Shown here piece by piece: positions 1 through 11,426 of a DNA stretch of 64,000 bases (positions are counted from its first letter, which is position 1; every line of letters starts with the position of its first letter). Source of the DNA: Escallonia rubra (lineage: Eukaryota; Streptophyta; Magnoliopsida; Escalloniales; Escalloniaceae); the NCBI GenBank assembly GCA_033065855.1, contig JAVXUO010001352.1, positions 372,001 through 436,000 of the forward strand. Direction: 5' to 3'. The notes under the pieces were generated by a model. That model was not told the origin of the DNA. It was given only the letters and a program-made list of their open reading frames with translations, and searched no databases. The position numbers and the translations under genes were made by a program.

Positions 1-1850
1 ACCATCTGTCTCTGAGGTTACTGAATCTCCAGATTCTCTTCATGATCGTCCACAGCGGGCACGAAAACCTCCAGCATATCTTCAGGACTTTCATTGTTTT
101 TCTGCTATTATTAATTTACATGAGCATCAGTCTTATTGCGAGGTTAGTTCTAATCCTGCTTGGCAGCAAGCGATGCACGATGAGTTACAGGCACTAGCTA
201 AAACCCATACTTAGGATCTAGTTGATCTTCCTCCTGGAAAAACAGCTGTTAGATGCAAATGGGTTTATAAAATTAAGACTTGCTCTGATGGCTCCATTGA
301 GCGTCATAAGGCATGTTTGGTAGCAAGGGTTTGACACATGAATACGGTATTGACTATGAAGAAACATTTGTTCATGTAGCTCGGCTTACCTCTGTTCGTA
401 GTTTACTTGCAGTTGTTGTTGTTCGTAAGTGGCTTTTATTTCAGATGGATGTCAAAAATGCCTTTCTTAATGGTGATCTCATTGCGGAAGTCTATATGCA
501 GCCTCCTTCAGGATACTCTCATCCTTCGAAAAAAATTTATCAGCTTTGTCGTGTTATATATGGTCTTAAACAAGCTCCCCGTGCCTGGTTTGCCAAGTTC
601 AGTTCCACTTTGCAGAAATTTGGTTTTGCATTAAGTGCATATGATTCTGTACTCTTTATTCAAAAATCTGCCTAGGGTTACTTGTTCTCCTCTATGTAGA
701 TGATATGATTATCACAGGCAGTGATCTTGATGGCATTTCTATTCTCAAGCAAGATCTTAATCATCACTTTGAGATGAAAGATCTTGGTACACTCAGTTAC
801 TTTCTTGGACTTGAAGTTTCCACTGTCTTTAATAGATACTATCTTTCTCAAGCTGCATATGTTTCTAATCTCCTTTCTCGTGCTGGTTTGACTTATAGAA
901 AAACCGTCTCTACTCCTCTTGAGCCTTGAGCCTAATGTACGGTTTACTTTTCTTGATGGTAAACCTCTTCGTGATCCTACTTTATATCGCACATTGGTTG
1001 GCAATCTCGTGTACTTGGCCGTCACTCACCCTGATATTTCATTTGTTGTGCACTTAGTTAGCCAATTTCTCTCTACTCCACGTACGACTCATTTTGCCGC
1101 AGTCCTTCACATTCTTCGATACATCAAGAGTACCTTATTTCATGACTTACATTTTTCAGCTCATTCCTCTCTTGAGCTACATGCATATACTAATGCTGAT
1201 TAGGCTGGTGATCCTATCGATCGACGCCCTACTACTGGATTTTGCATCTTTCTTAGTACCTCTCTTATTTCCTGGAGAAGTAAGAAATAGACCCTCACAG
1301 CACGTTCTAGTGCAGAAGCTGAATACTGAGCACTGGCTGATATAACCCAGGAGCTTTTATGGTTGCGTTGGCTACTTGAGGACATGTGAGTTACACATTC
1401 TACTGTTACACCTTTATATTGTGATAATCGAAGTGCCATTGAGATTGCTCACATACTTCGATTACTAATAATGTGTTTCATGAGTGCACCAAACACATTG
1501 AGATCGACTGTCATTTTGTGCGTCAGCATGTTGTTCGTGGCATTGTTCGTTTACGTTGTCACTTCTCTCAATCAAACAGCATATATTTTCACCAAATCAC
1601 ATCCTCCGAGGTGACTTGAAGAGTTAGTTTCCAAACTCCAGCCGACTCGTTCTCTCCCACCTTGAGTTTAAAGGGAAATGTTAATGTTATTGTATAAGGT
1701 TTTGTAGAATCATGGGGTTATTATGTTATATTCTATAGTCTAGAATATTCTTTAGGTTTTCTATCATGCCTATATAAAGGCTCTCTTGTACATAGTTTTA
1801 CACACATCAACATTATTATCTTCCTTCTTATCAGGTAAAATGTGAAACTC
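1..1850 (+). mobile_element. Ty1/copia LTR retrotransposon relic, 3' part
   Basis: A fossil of the Ty1/copia superfamily, running off the left edge of the window. The visible parts, in order, are the reverse transcriptase (with the YVDD active-site motif near 695), RNase H, a polypurine tract just before 1679, and a 3' LTR that starts at TGTTAATG (1679). The LTR has a TATA-like TATATAAAGG near 1771, and its right edge is placed only roughly near 1835-1850. The element is clearly broken, with about five or more interruptions of its reading frame, so it is not active. The 5' LTR lies outside the window, so its age cannot be estimated from LTR divergence, but the decay says it is not recent. Confidence 0.88.
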
Positions 1851-1919
1851 ATAAAATATGACTCATTTCCTAAATAAGCGTGTAAGTTTAACACGATCAA
1901 TTAATTAGGGACAGGAGAG

Positions 1920-2475
1920 TACTTTTCTTAAACATAACAGTGTGTGCAGTTATATAATTTAGATGAATATACGGTCGATTTGACTTTTGAGTAGTCTTTG
2001 CTTTTATTTTTCTTTTTTTGGATTAAGTTTGTATGAATTGAAGAACCACGTCGTTTTGACTTCTCTGTTATGTTTTTGACCACTTTGTTTTATCTTTTTT
2101 AACGGCAAATAAGGGAAACGAACATAATGTGAGGAAGTAAAAAAAGTCTGCTCATTTTATTTTTACTTTGTTTGTTTGTTTGTTTAGGGCTAATTTATTA
2201 GTGAAGGGATGATGACTTTATTTTTGTTGTTTGGTTAAGTCAATGGGAAAAAAATGATTCTAACAGTTATACCATATTATCCTTTTAAAAGTGCATGTAT
2301 AAAAAAAGAAAGAGTGAAATGAGTAGTCACGGCTGTCATGCCCTTTCCGCTCTCTATCTACTTTATAATAGAAAGAAAAAACATAAAGCCCCGTAAGAAA
2401 ATATATCCCTCCTCTATTCACTCTACTAGTTAAGGGACCCATGTTCACACACAAATTCCTTAATTTTCTAGAATA
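1920..2475 (-). promoter_or_regulatory. Diverged copy of the lectin-kinase upstream block
   Basis: This AT-rich stretch aligns collinearly with 9350-9915, the region upstream of the lectin receptor kinase that starts at 8756. Shared landmarks in the same order are ACTTTTCTTA, GATTTGACTTTTGA, TGAAGAAC, TTTTGACTTCT, GTGAGGAAGTAAAAA and GGATGATGACTTTATTT. It keeps several TTGAC cores (W-box type), near 1979, 2059 and 2078. Because the downstream copy belongs to a minus-strand gene, this block would be the promoter region of a gene lying to its left. That space is now occupied by the copia relic. I infer a tandem kinase copy that was disrupted, or one lying beyond the left edge. Confidence 0.55.
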
Positions 2476-2844
2476 CACTCTTTCTACTTGTTATAAAATT
2501 ACAAGAACACAATTTAAATAGATATGTTACTAAATTATGATAGATATTTGAAATACTATTGAAGAAAATAACTATAAATTTTATTTGAGTGCTTTTAAGT
2601 AACAAAATACACTACTTGGCACATGTCACGTTGATTGTTTTAAGTGAAAAATGAAGTATCAACAACTCTACCACTGTGCGAGATAAAAAATCATCGTGTA
2701 GACTCTTGATGCTTTCACACGAGCAATACCTTGGGCATTCTATCACCAGAGAGACAATATCTTAAAATCATATTGACGGTCAATTACACTTAGCACTCCT
2801 GAAGTTTATCCACAAATGCACGTGACTCCCCCTATTTATTTTTA

Positions 2845-4058
2845 GGGCTAATTATACTTATGTCCCTGAGGTTCGGGTATAATTACAGGCAATGACAATA
2901 GTTTGGACAAATTACACCTATGTCCATTGACCAGACGAAATCTTAAAAAAACCTAACGGTTTGAACAAAATGACCTTATTGCCCTTATCTTGGAAAGTTA
3001 ATTTTTTTCAAATGCCATTTCCTCTTGTTAAAAAAATAAAATCATAAAGAAACCCTAATTTTTAAATCTAAACTTTACTCTCTCTCTTCCCCCGCCCTGC
3101 CACCGCCAGCCCGACCAATACCCCGTCGATCGCCCCCGCCACCGCCGCAGACCTCACCCCGGTCACCGCCCTGTATGTGGCCCTGGTCCCCAACCCGCCG
3201 CCACGCTGTTGATTATGTCATCCGTCTCCCTAAGCAACATCATCCTGCTCTTCATCCCAGCGTACAGTAGCCCGATGACCCCGGCTCGGTTGTCGAGCCT
3301 CCGACCAGCGTGGCCCGAAGCGTTCAAGACCTGGTTCACGTGCAGCTTCAGCGTGTCGCGGGGCTCGAACGCCTTGATGCTTTCCACGAGGCCCTTGCCA
3401 GTGCCAGTGACGAATCCGGAGAGGTAGCCGATGCCGTTTCTTAGTGAATGCGGGCACTCCCTCACCCTACGCCGACAGTTCCATTGTCCCACGCCACCGT
3501 TTCAGATGTTTCCTTATGACCATTTCACCTCCCAAATTAAGCCTAAAACTTGGAAATTAAACGTCTTTGTAGGTACCCCAAGGGAAACCGATAATACAGA
3601 TCTTTGCAGTTGAAGGAGCCTTATTCCTGAATGAAAGAATTAGGGTTTTAAAACCCTAATTTGCAGATTAGGGTTTCAGATTGAGAAAAATTAGGGTTTT
3701 GTTTTGCATATTGAAATTTTTTTGACACCCTAATTCACAGATTGAGCAATTTTCGATACCTAATTTGCAGATCCCCCAAGATCGGCACTGGGCGACGGAC
3801 TCTTCTAGGAGAAGGTCAAAACCCTAATTTTTAAATTAGGGATTTTCAAAACAAAATTAGGGTTTGAAATCTTAAAAAAAAAATATACAGTATAAGGGCA
3901 GTATTGTCATTTTAAAAATACGTAATGATGAGTTCAAATAAAACGTACACTTTTTGGACGGAACCTTAACAGATGGACACGATTGTTACATTTTGAAACT
4001 TATTATCCTTGAGACTGTAATATCACCCTAACCTCAGAAACACTGCTGTAATTAGCCC
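2845..4058. mobile_element. Mutator-like element (Pack-MULE type), non-autonomous
   Basis: Both ends start with GGGCTAATTA, and the imperfect terminal inverted repeats run for about 45 bp (roughly three quarters identical by eye). A perfect 9-bp target duplication, TTATTTTTA, flanks it at 2836-2844 and 4059-4067, as expected for the Mutator superfamily. The element is 1,214 bp and has no transposase. Its middle (about 3070-3500) is much richer in G+C than the rest and holds a TIM23-like fragment. The segment at 3640-3870 has several copies of the telomere-like word AAACCCTAA or its complement. The perfect duplication argues for a fairly recent insertion. Confidence 0.85.
3163..3492 (-). pseudogene. 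Captured fragment of a mitochondrial TIM23-like gene
   Basis: A minus-strand open frame of 109 codons reads like the central part of plant TIM23, the channel subunit of the mitochondrial inner-membrane protein import complex. Recognisable words are GYLSGFVTGTGKG, DTLKLHVNQVLNASG, AGVIGLLYAGM and LRETDDIINSVAAG, in the order expected for the Tim17/Tim22/Tim23 family. Plant TIM23 proteins are nearly 190 residues, so both ends are missing. The fragment lies entirely inside the Mutator-like element, in a G+C-rich island. The likely explanation is transposon capture of an exon. The identification rests on my memory of the family and not on a database search. I see no sign that it makes a functional protein. 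Confidence 0.72.
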
Positions 4059-4067
4059 TTATTTTTA

Positions 4068-4636
4068 TTACTCTCCGCCCCTGTGGTTTTTCACTGTATT
4101 ACATAGCACCAATGAATCATCAAGAAAAGTTAGGCCACCATATGTTATGATATACCAAAAATACCCTTACCGCTTTGCCAAACAGTATCCCATTGTGAAA
4201 CCCAATCTATTCACCATTCCCTGCTCATCATGCACATGCACTGATGCGAATACTTTGTCCATCACACACACACACACACCCACCCCCTTGTTTTGTCAAA
4301 TCAGAATTTGGGATTTCCATTTTGGCCAACCAGCTGTCGAAGCTTGTTTAAGGGCCTAACTTTTGTAATCCATTTGCCCCTCCTCACCTTCCTCTGGCTT
4401 GTCACTGGCAGTTAGGAGTGTAAAAATAATTAAAAAAATGTTGAGTTCTCATTACCTTTGCAGTAGATAAGTTGTGGCAGCTGAGTCTCAGAATTCACTC
4501 TCTACCACACACAAAAGTGATCACGCGCGCGCGCGCGCGCGCACACATACATTGTCATCCCCACCGTCGCATGCCACTTACACCCCTCCCTTCGCCATTA
4601 TCACCCAACCCACTGTCACCCTACCGTTATTATCAC
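4068..4636. other. Gene-free spacer with two dinucleotide microsatellites
   Basis: No coding region is recognisable here. It holds a (CA)n tract at 4263-4279 and a (CG)n tract at 4524-4542. The latter is about 9 units of alternating purine-pyrimidine sequence, uncommon in plant DNA because CpG decays under methylation. Confidence 0.7.
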
Positions 4637-5242
4637 TGGAGGTGAGCACGGTTCGATTTGGGGGTCAAACCGTAAACCAAACCGTTATCCCTCGGTTTGA
4701 AAATTTATGAACCGAACCAAACTAAAAACTATCGGTTTAGTCAGTTTAAACGGTTCGGCTTAGTCGATTTGGATCGGTTTGTCCACTTATAGACATTGTT
4801 CCTTTGCACACTACTAATTGAAGTTATATTTTTTCTAAATTGCATATAATCTTGTTTTATTCGATATATAAGTCTTCATTGATGAATAAAAAAGAATGAG
4901 TAAATATAAAATAGATATTGGTCACAAAATTTTTGTTTCTAAGTGTTGTTAATATTTTCGTTTCTTTAACTTTCAAGATTTATTTATTTGGAGTTGCTTA
5001 GTGCATTATATGTGTAATTATCAATGGAATGTTACTAAAAATACATTAACATATCATCGGTTGGTTCTGTTCGGTTTGGAATCGGTTTCAAAAATGTGAA
5101 CCGTGAACCAAACAGAACCAAGGTTGGTTTGGAAAATGTGAAACCAAACCGTTAAGATCTTTGGACAATTCAGATTGAATTGATTCGGTTTGGTCGATTT
5201 GAGCGGTTCGGATCGGTTTGAACGGTTTAGTGCTCACCCCTA
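4637..5242. mobile_element. hAT-type non-autonomous element, copy 1
   Basis: The ends are TGGAGGTGAGCAC and its near-complement GTGCTCACCCCTA, giving an imperfect 13-bp terminal inverted repeat. They are flanked by a perfect 8-bp target duplication, ATTATCAC, at 4629-4636 and 5243-5250. That size is diagnostic of the hAT superfamily. The subterminal regions are packed with CGGTTTGGTT/AACCGAACC-like words on both strands. At 606 bp it has no transposase. A longer and more decayed relative is at 19604-20324. Confidence 0.85.
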
Positions 5243-5250
5243 ATTATCAC

Positions 5251-6659
5251 AGTTGAGACAAAAGAAAAGATGATGAGTCGATCTAATCGAAGACGAGTCT
5301 ACGCGCAACGATTGATTTAAGCGTAGCATGAACATCTTTTACTGTTGTTTTCAAAATTCTTCTTAATTTCTCCTACTTTTAGATTTATGTATAAATGTGT
5401 AGTTAGATGATCTAAACATAGATGGGGAACTTCGGTTCTTGCCCCTATTTTTTGTGGTGGCGGTGGTTGTAGTTTGATTTGTAATGTGGGCTTCGTGGTG
5501 CAGTGGTGGTAGGGGTAGTGAAAACAAGTGGTGGTAGCGGGGTAGTGGTGTTTGTGGTGAAGATCGACGGTGGTGGCGATTTGGATAAATTCATCTTTCT
5601 ATGAAGGGTATTACATGTATTATAGGAAGAGAAGATAGAAATCTTGCATTTCTGGTGTGAGTTACAATGGTGGAAGAAAGGGGGTATAAATAGAGCACAA
5701 GGAGTGTTTTGTGTGGTGAACAACAACCTAGCTAAAGTAGAGAATAGAACCTAGCTATAGTCAATTATTAATATCCCCTTCCAAACTTAAGGCGGTGGAA
5801 GTGAAACCAGCTTTAGTTTGGAGGTTAAGGATTGGTGCTATGTTTCAGGTGAATGACGACCCTTCAGAACTTCGAGATCCAAATGTAAATAATGAAATGA
5901 AGCAGATAATCCAAGCAATATCTGAGTGAATCAATGATCGTGAGGCAGCTACTGGTTATCTTGGAGGACAGATCCAGCAACCAAGAATTAGAGGTCCTAG
6001 GGCGGTTGTTAGTGTGGTAAAGATCTTGAGGGACCAATGTAAATGAACGTCCTTCAGGGTAAACTTATAAAAAAATCCCAGGCAAGGTCAGTAACCAAGA
6101 GAACTAAAATTTCGAGCTGATGATGTACAAGCAATCCCATATGAGAGATCTGACGACTGTGACTTGAAGATCCAGATACTGGTATTAGAGGAAGAGAAAG
6201 ATGATATGATTCTTGTACTTCTGGTGCGTGTGACAATGGTGGAAGACGGGGTATAAGTAGAGCACAAGGAGTGTTTTGTGTAGTGAGCAACAACATAGCT
6301 AAAGCAAAGACTAGAAACCTATAGTCAAATATTTACATTGATGGTATTACCGTCCTTTTAATAACTCCTTTACCTTCGTTAACTGAAAAGATAAAAAGTG
6401 TAGCATGGTTAAATTCTAATAGATGAGGGAAGGCTGTAATGAAAGGAAATTGCAGGAGTATTGAGTGTAACTAATCCAAAGTCTAATAGCAGAAATTCAC
6501 AACTGCATACGTACTTAGGCTTATATTTTGGAGCATCATTGTAGCAATCTACCATATAAATTGAATTTTAAACGCGTAGCAAAACTGTATTCCAATGTGG
6601 ATTAACATATACAGTTATACAGTGTACAGTAACCTATGATATGCAAAAATAATGAATGC
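5251..6659. repeat. Spacer with an imperfect direct repeat
   Basis: Two related segments lie in the same orientation, about 5600-5790 and 6175-6345. Both contain GGTATAA(A/G)TAGAGCACAAGG followed by AGTGTTTTGTGT and AGCTAAAG. Each has a TATA-like GTATAA(A/G)TAG, so they resemble short terminal repeats with a promoter, but I find no clear primer-binding site or target duplication. The short minus-strand open frames that start in each copy (ending near 5445 and 6054) share their first residues only because the DNA is duplicated. I do not call them genes. Near 6455-6475 there is a motif like that at 2777-2805, inverted, which may be the end of another old element. Confidence 0.5.
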
Positions 6660-8756
6660 TTATTTTGTGTACAAAAGCGACGCTGATGGAGAAGAAGAGG
6701 CAGAAGATACGGTGAACTGTGATGACTCCGTGTTGTATCCATAGCTCGAGGAGTGAGTTTGGTTCTTCTCATGACCATCGGCACCGTAAGACACAGAAAA
6801 TGAATATGTTGGGGGAGCAAAATACGTCGCTACTGGCATCTTTGGAGGAAAAATGGGTAGTAGAGGGTCACAGTTAAGGATCGGAATAGCTTGCTTTATG
6901 GATGAACGAAGCTTCGAATCCGGGTGAGCACACCAAAGCCCAACAACCATTAAGCGCTCCATTTCTTGTTCATCAAAAGTTGCGCATAGTTTGGGATCCG
7001 CTGCTGTAAGGAGCTTTCCCTTACCATAGAGGTCCCAGACCCACTCTACCAGTCTTACTTGGCTCTCTTCTGCCCTAAATTCAATAGGTTTTCTTCCGCA
7101 AGCTATTTCCAAAGCAACCACACCAAAACTAAAGACATCTGATTCCTTTGTAGCCTTTCCTGTGACAACACATTCTGGAGCCATGTAGCCTAGTGTCCCC
7201 GCCAAAATAGTTGTTTGCGGTCCTTGATCATGGTCAACAAGCCTAGCTAAACCAAAATCTCCAAGTTTGGGGTTGAAATTTGAATCCAGCATGATATTGC
7301 TCGACTTTATGTCCCTATGCACGACACATTGCTCCCATTCTTCGTGCAGATAGAGCAACGCTGACGCCACGCCTTGAACGATTTTGTACCTTACCTCCCA
7401 TGTCAACAAGCTCCTGTTTTTGAAGAGATGGGAATCTAAGCTGCCATTTGCCATGAACTCATACACAAGTAGCAGTTCCTTCCTCTCGTGGCACCAACCA
7501 ATGAGTTGTACCAAATTCCGATGCCTCAACCGGCTAATTATCTTTACCTCTGCTGCATACTCCTTTATCCCCTGTTTAGAGTTGCTTGACACTCTTTTAA
7601 CAGCAACATAGGAGCCCAATTCCTTCAAGAAACCTTTATATACCCCACCAAACCCTCCCTCTCCAAGCTTCTCTACCTCCGCAAAGTCAGAAGTTGCATG
7701 TGCTAATTCATTGTATGAAAACTTCTTCGGTCCCGTACCTCTTTCAAATTCGCTGTCCATGCCCACATCAAAGCCAAGCTCCCCGTCATTTTCCTCTGTG
7801 CGCCTTTTCCTCCTAAATCCAAAGAAAATGGAAGCCAATCCACCCACCAAAACGCACAATCCAACACTCAACCCAACCACAAGTCCTGTCTTTGTTGTTG
7901 GCCCTTTGTTAACACCAATCCGTAGATCTGAACTGTTAAAGCTCCATGATTTGACAGTATTTGTTTCCAAATATAATCCTGTTGCGGCACTGAAGCCGAA
8001 AATAACCCATTCAGGTAGTTCCTTCCTCAGATCAACAATGTAATTAAGGCCATATTGCTTTATTGTCACATTATTCTGATAACCGGTAAAAACAACACTA
8101 AGATTTTGCGAAGCTGAATCGTAACTAATCCAAGCTTCATTTTCACCCCCTTGCGTAATATTACTCAACCCATTTTCAAATTTTGAAGATACAAGAGATT
8201 TGATGTTGATACCTGCATGATCGCCTACCGGATAGAAAGAGCTATCAATTGGATCCCAATCTTTATGCCAGTATGTGTCAAACTCCACTGCAACAAATTG
8301 ATAACTTGCCCGACGTGTCACAGGATCAATCGGAAGGCCCAATGAGAAACCTGGTGAGATTACTGAATCATTAGGAGCCAAAAAGAAAGCAAACCCATCT
8401 GCATACGGAGTACTTCCACGTGAATCAATGACAAACTTGAAATTGGTACTGAAGTCAGCCAGCTCTCCTGTAGCACTGTCCCAAAGGTGCAGAGGTCGGA
8501 TATATGTGGCTCGACCGGCTTTGTGGAGCTGATCCGTCCCTCGCTCGTCTGTGGTGAGTTGGATACCTTGGCTTGAGATGTACGAGCCGTTTTCGACATT
8601 TATGTCTGTTGAATGTTGTGGTCCAATATTAGGAAAACTGAAGGTCAGTGGAGTTGCACAAGGGATCACAAGAAAGAAGTAGAAGGTGATCAAAGAGAGA
8701 GAGTAGCAAAGGTTAGGTGGTCGGGAATCAGTGTTCAAAGAGGTGCAGCAAACCAT
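6660..8756 (-). CDS. L-type lectin receptor kinase (LecRK-IX type), 698 aa
   Basis: An intact, intronless receptor kinase of the plasma membrane. Residues about 16-35 form a signal peptide. Residues 37-278 form a legume-lectin ectodomain with ADGFAFFLAP and VAVEFDT. A transmembrane helix follows at about 291-313, then a basic stop-transfer (RRKRR). Residues 359-630 form a Ser/Thr kinase with GEGGFGGVYKG (365-375), lysine K387, HRD (480-482), DFG (500-502) and APE (526-528), so it should be catalytically active and of the RD class. The C-terminal tail is Ser-rich. The Asn usual in the legume-lectin Ca/Mn site after EFDT is not there (His164/Lys165), so sugar binding is doubtful. The length is normal for the family. 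The start is an ATG in ACCATGG. Family members act in defence and development. The ligand is unknown. A second copy lies 3.1 kb to the right on the same strand. Confidence 0.96.
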   Translation of the reverse strand: MVCCTSLNTDSRPPNLCYSLSLITFYFFLVIPCATPLTFSFPNIGPQHSTDINVENGSYISSQGIQLTTDERGTDQLHKAGRATYIRPLHLWDSATGELADFSTNFKFVIDSRGSTPYADGFAFFLAPNDSVISPGFSLGLPIDPVTRRASYQFVAVEFDTYWHKDWDPIDSSFYPVGDHAGINIKSLVSSKFENGLSNITQGGENEAWISYDSASQNLSVVFTGYQNNVTIKQYGLNYIVDLRKELPEWVIFGFSAATGLYLETNTVKSWSFNSSDLRIGVNKGPTTKTGLVVGLSVGLCVLVGGLASIFFGFRRKRRTEENDGELGFDVGMDSEFERGTGPKKFSYNELAHATSDFAEVEKLGEGGFGGVYKGFLKELGSYVAVKRVSSNSKQGIKEYAAEVKIISRLRHRNLVQLIGWCHERKELLLVYEFMANGSLDSHLFKNRSLLTWEVRYKIVQGVASALLYLHEEWEQCVVHRDIKSSNIMLDSNFNPKLGDFGLARLVDHDQGPQTTILAGTLGYMAPECVVTGKATKESDVFSFGVVALEIACGRKPIEFRAEESQVRLVEWVWDLYGKGKLLTAADPKLCATFDEQEMERLMVVGLWCAHPDSKLRSSIKQAIPILNCDPLLPIFPPKMPVATYFAPPTYSFSVSYGADGHEKNQTHSSSYGYNTESSQFTVSSASSSPSASLLYTK

Positions 8757-9349
8757 GGTGATGAAAGAAGCTTCTCAAGGGGGCTATGATCAGTTTTCCA
8801 GTATCAAGCTTTGCCAAGTGTTTGGTATAGAAGTGATTTACAAATCACGAAGAAACGATTAATCTACTCTCGCAACAATTGCTCAAGCTGCTAATTCACA
8901 GATATAAAATGAAGCAGGTAACATGAATTTGTGATTGGAGATGAATGTAAGAGCTGAAAGCAACCATGCGTCAAGGAGATGAATGGCTTGTTACAGCAAA
9001 AGTCCTGGCGGTTGCTAAAATAAGTGAACTTTTCTTGCTGCTCCCCAGTGCTCAACAAGACTTGGCTTTACTATTTTTGTCAAAACACGCGTTTGCAGCC
9101 ATAGCTTACTCATTCAACTAAAGCGACTGAAATTTTCAAGCTACCCAATATTGATAAGCTTTGCGTCACTATCATTAAGGTTTCTTCTAGACCGGCGCCG
9201 GTCAGCTACCATTTGCACTTCACTTGCTCGAGAACTTCAACATTTTTTCAGATTCGCTGAAATTCATTTCCAGAAATGTAGAGATACTATTTGCTTAGAA
9301 TTTTTGGTTTATGTGTCTTAACAAATTTTTTTGCCCCTGCTATTAATAT
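8757..9349. other. Immediate upstream region of the first lectin kinase
   Basis: The 5' flank of the minus-strand kinase gene. On the minus strand a TATA-like ATTTTATATC lies near 8901-8910, about 150 bp before the start codon. This is a plausible but unproven core promoter. I see no other gene. Confidence 0.4.
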
Positions 9350-9915
9350 GAACTTTTCTTAGACATATTGTGTGTGAATGTATATAGTTGTAGAAGAATA
9401 TGTATAGTAGATTTGACTTTTGACTAGAGACTTTACTCTCTCTTTTCCTTTTTGGGTTAAGTCTCTATGGATTGAAGAACAAGTTATAGAAGAATAGTCA
9501 TTTTGACTTCTGTGTCATGTCTTTGATCCTTTTGTTTAATCTCTATTGACCACAAATGAAGAAATTGAACAAGATGTGAGGAAGTAAAAAGGTCTATTCT
9601 TTTTTTTTTTTTTCCCGTTTTGTTACGACTGGTTTGGTAGGAAAAAAAATGGAAAAAATAGGGGGATGAATAAGTATCATCTTCCAATCATCATCCTAGG
9701 GAAGGATGATGACTTTATTTGTGTTGTTTGAAGAAGTAGACAAGAAAGAGACGATTCCAATAACTTTACTTGTATATATATAAAAAACAATACACGTTTT
9801 TTTTTCTCTCTTTTAATTTTTTTTAGCAAAAAGAATATATAAGAGACCTTAGAAAAAAGTTCATCCGTCCTCTAATTCTCTCTATTACATTCCTATAATT
9901 TTTTAGCCTACAAAA
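9350..9915 (-). promoter_or_regulatory. W-box-rich upstream block of the lectin kinase
   Basis: This lies 0.6-1.15 kb upstream of the kinase start at 8756 and aligns with 1920-2475. It contains four TTGAC(T/C) cores: two close together near 9413-9425, one near 9502 and one near 9546. Such cores are binding sites for WRKY transcription factors, which commonly control defence genes. Most of these cores have counterparts in the diverged copy at 1920-2475. Function is inferred only from motif content and from retention in the two copies. Confidence 0.5.
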
Positions 9916-11426
9916 TGAGCTCTAAGACTTTCACCGAGTGTCTTAAGAGAGAAAACATTTCAAGATTTTTGGAAAAGTGATTCACATTTTGTGAAACTCT
10001 TTTTACTTCACCCCCACTTCACAGCCATCAGCCATGAAAGTTCTCACTCCAGAATCAAAACCTCACACCTCTCAAGGCAAAGTTGTGATTGGCAAACGAA
10101 GCATGGAAGAATTTGGGGATGAACAAAGCTCGCCTTATAATCAATTCCCTCTCACCCACCATATCTGACCACCCCACCCATCCACCACCGAGCGCTCTCC
10201 AATTGCCCTACCAACCAATCACCGCCCACCATTATTGTGGTGCCACCAGCAAGCCTCCCACCAAACCTACAAACCACTAATAGATCAAGGTCCACAGTTG
10301 CCAAATTCGCCGCCACTAGAGTTGCTGCCTCACCACAAGCATAAATTTTTTTTTTTTTTTTTTGGGAATTTTGGTTTATGCTATATTTCAATTATGAAAT
10401 CTATCTAATTTGTTTGATCTGATGTTTAACAATAGTGCTGGTTTGATTGTCATTGGGGAATGGTGTTGATGAGTGGGTTGTTGTGTTAAGAGTGGGTATG
10501 GTGATGTTTGTGGATGGGAGAATGAGAGAGAGGCAGACTCGAGAAAGAACAGCGCAAAGTTGGTGGTTACGGCATTGATTCGACACCATTTATGTGGTGT
10601 GGAGTCGTCACTACTACCTAGTCGCCGGCGGTGATTAATTTTGGTCTACCGATTGTATTGGGCGTTATCTGATTGAATTGGATTTTGGTGGCGGAAGTGA
10701 ATAATGGCGTGGCGGCATTGGCATTGTGGGCATCATGGTGTGGTGACTGTTTGTGCTATTGGTGTTGGTAATTGGTATTATGATCGGTGATGTTGGGATG
10801 ATGCAGTGGCGATGCCGTGGCGGTGCTGAGGTGGTTGGAGTTGAAGGGAGAAAGGAAAAATAATTAAGGAGATGTGATATAAAAATTGGAAAATTCTGTG
10901 CTGCTAATATTTAAGTGCAAATCCTGTTTAGCGAGAACTAGTAATCGCTGAATATTTTTCGTGACTTTTATTTAATAATGTTAAAAAAAATGTTATTAAG
11001 AATTGTCGCTAAAAAGAGTTAGTAAAAATATCACTAACTTTATTTAGTGACATTTGTAGCTATCCTTTTAATGGTGGCAGCATAAATTTATCCTTAAAAA
11101 TTAGTGGTATTCCATGTGGATGCCACATGGGCATCATGTAAATGCCACGGGAATGCCATCTTTGACACAATAGGCGAACTGACCATTTTGCTCCAAAAAA
11201 AAAAAGTAGCAGACGTGTGGTCAGCGGTCGTCTTGACTGCTAAAATCAAGATTTTTAAAATTTTGATGTTGAGTGCCAAAATTAGAGCACCGGGTGCAAT
11301 TCACCTTTAGTATGAGGTGGTAGCCCCCAATCATTTATTCACGTCAACCCACCATCAGCCTTCGGTGCACTGCAACGAGCCGTTATTTGTGTCAATTTGT
11401 TGGGTGCACATTTGGCACATATCATA
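9916..11426. other. Gene-free region between the two lectin kinases
   Basis: No coding region is recognised. 10150-10310 is CCACC-rich and 10430-10850 is rich in GGTG/TGGTG on the plus strand, both low-complexity. 10960-11060 has words such as GTCGCTAAA and TTAGTGAC that recall subterminal repeats of old DNA transposons, but no ends can be set. A poly(T) run lies near 10347-10364. Confidence 0.5.

Noticed and set aside
5445-6296. Two minus-strand frames with similar N-termini (MLFTTQNTPCALFIP and MLLLTTQNTPCALLIP) as a gene pair
   Set aside because: Similarity is limited to the duplicated DNA, and the remainder of each frame is unrelated or low-complexity.
11094-11310. Overlapping 61- and 68-codon frames on opposite strands
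   Set aside because: Mutually overlapping short frames in a poly(A)-containing spacer without any domain.
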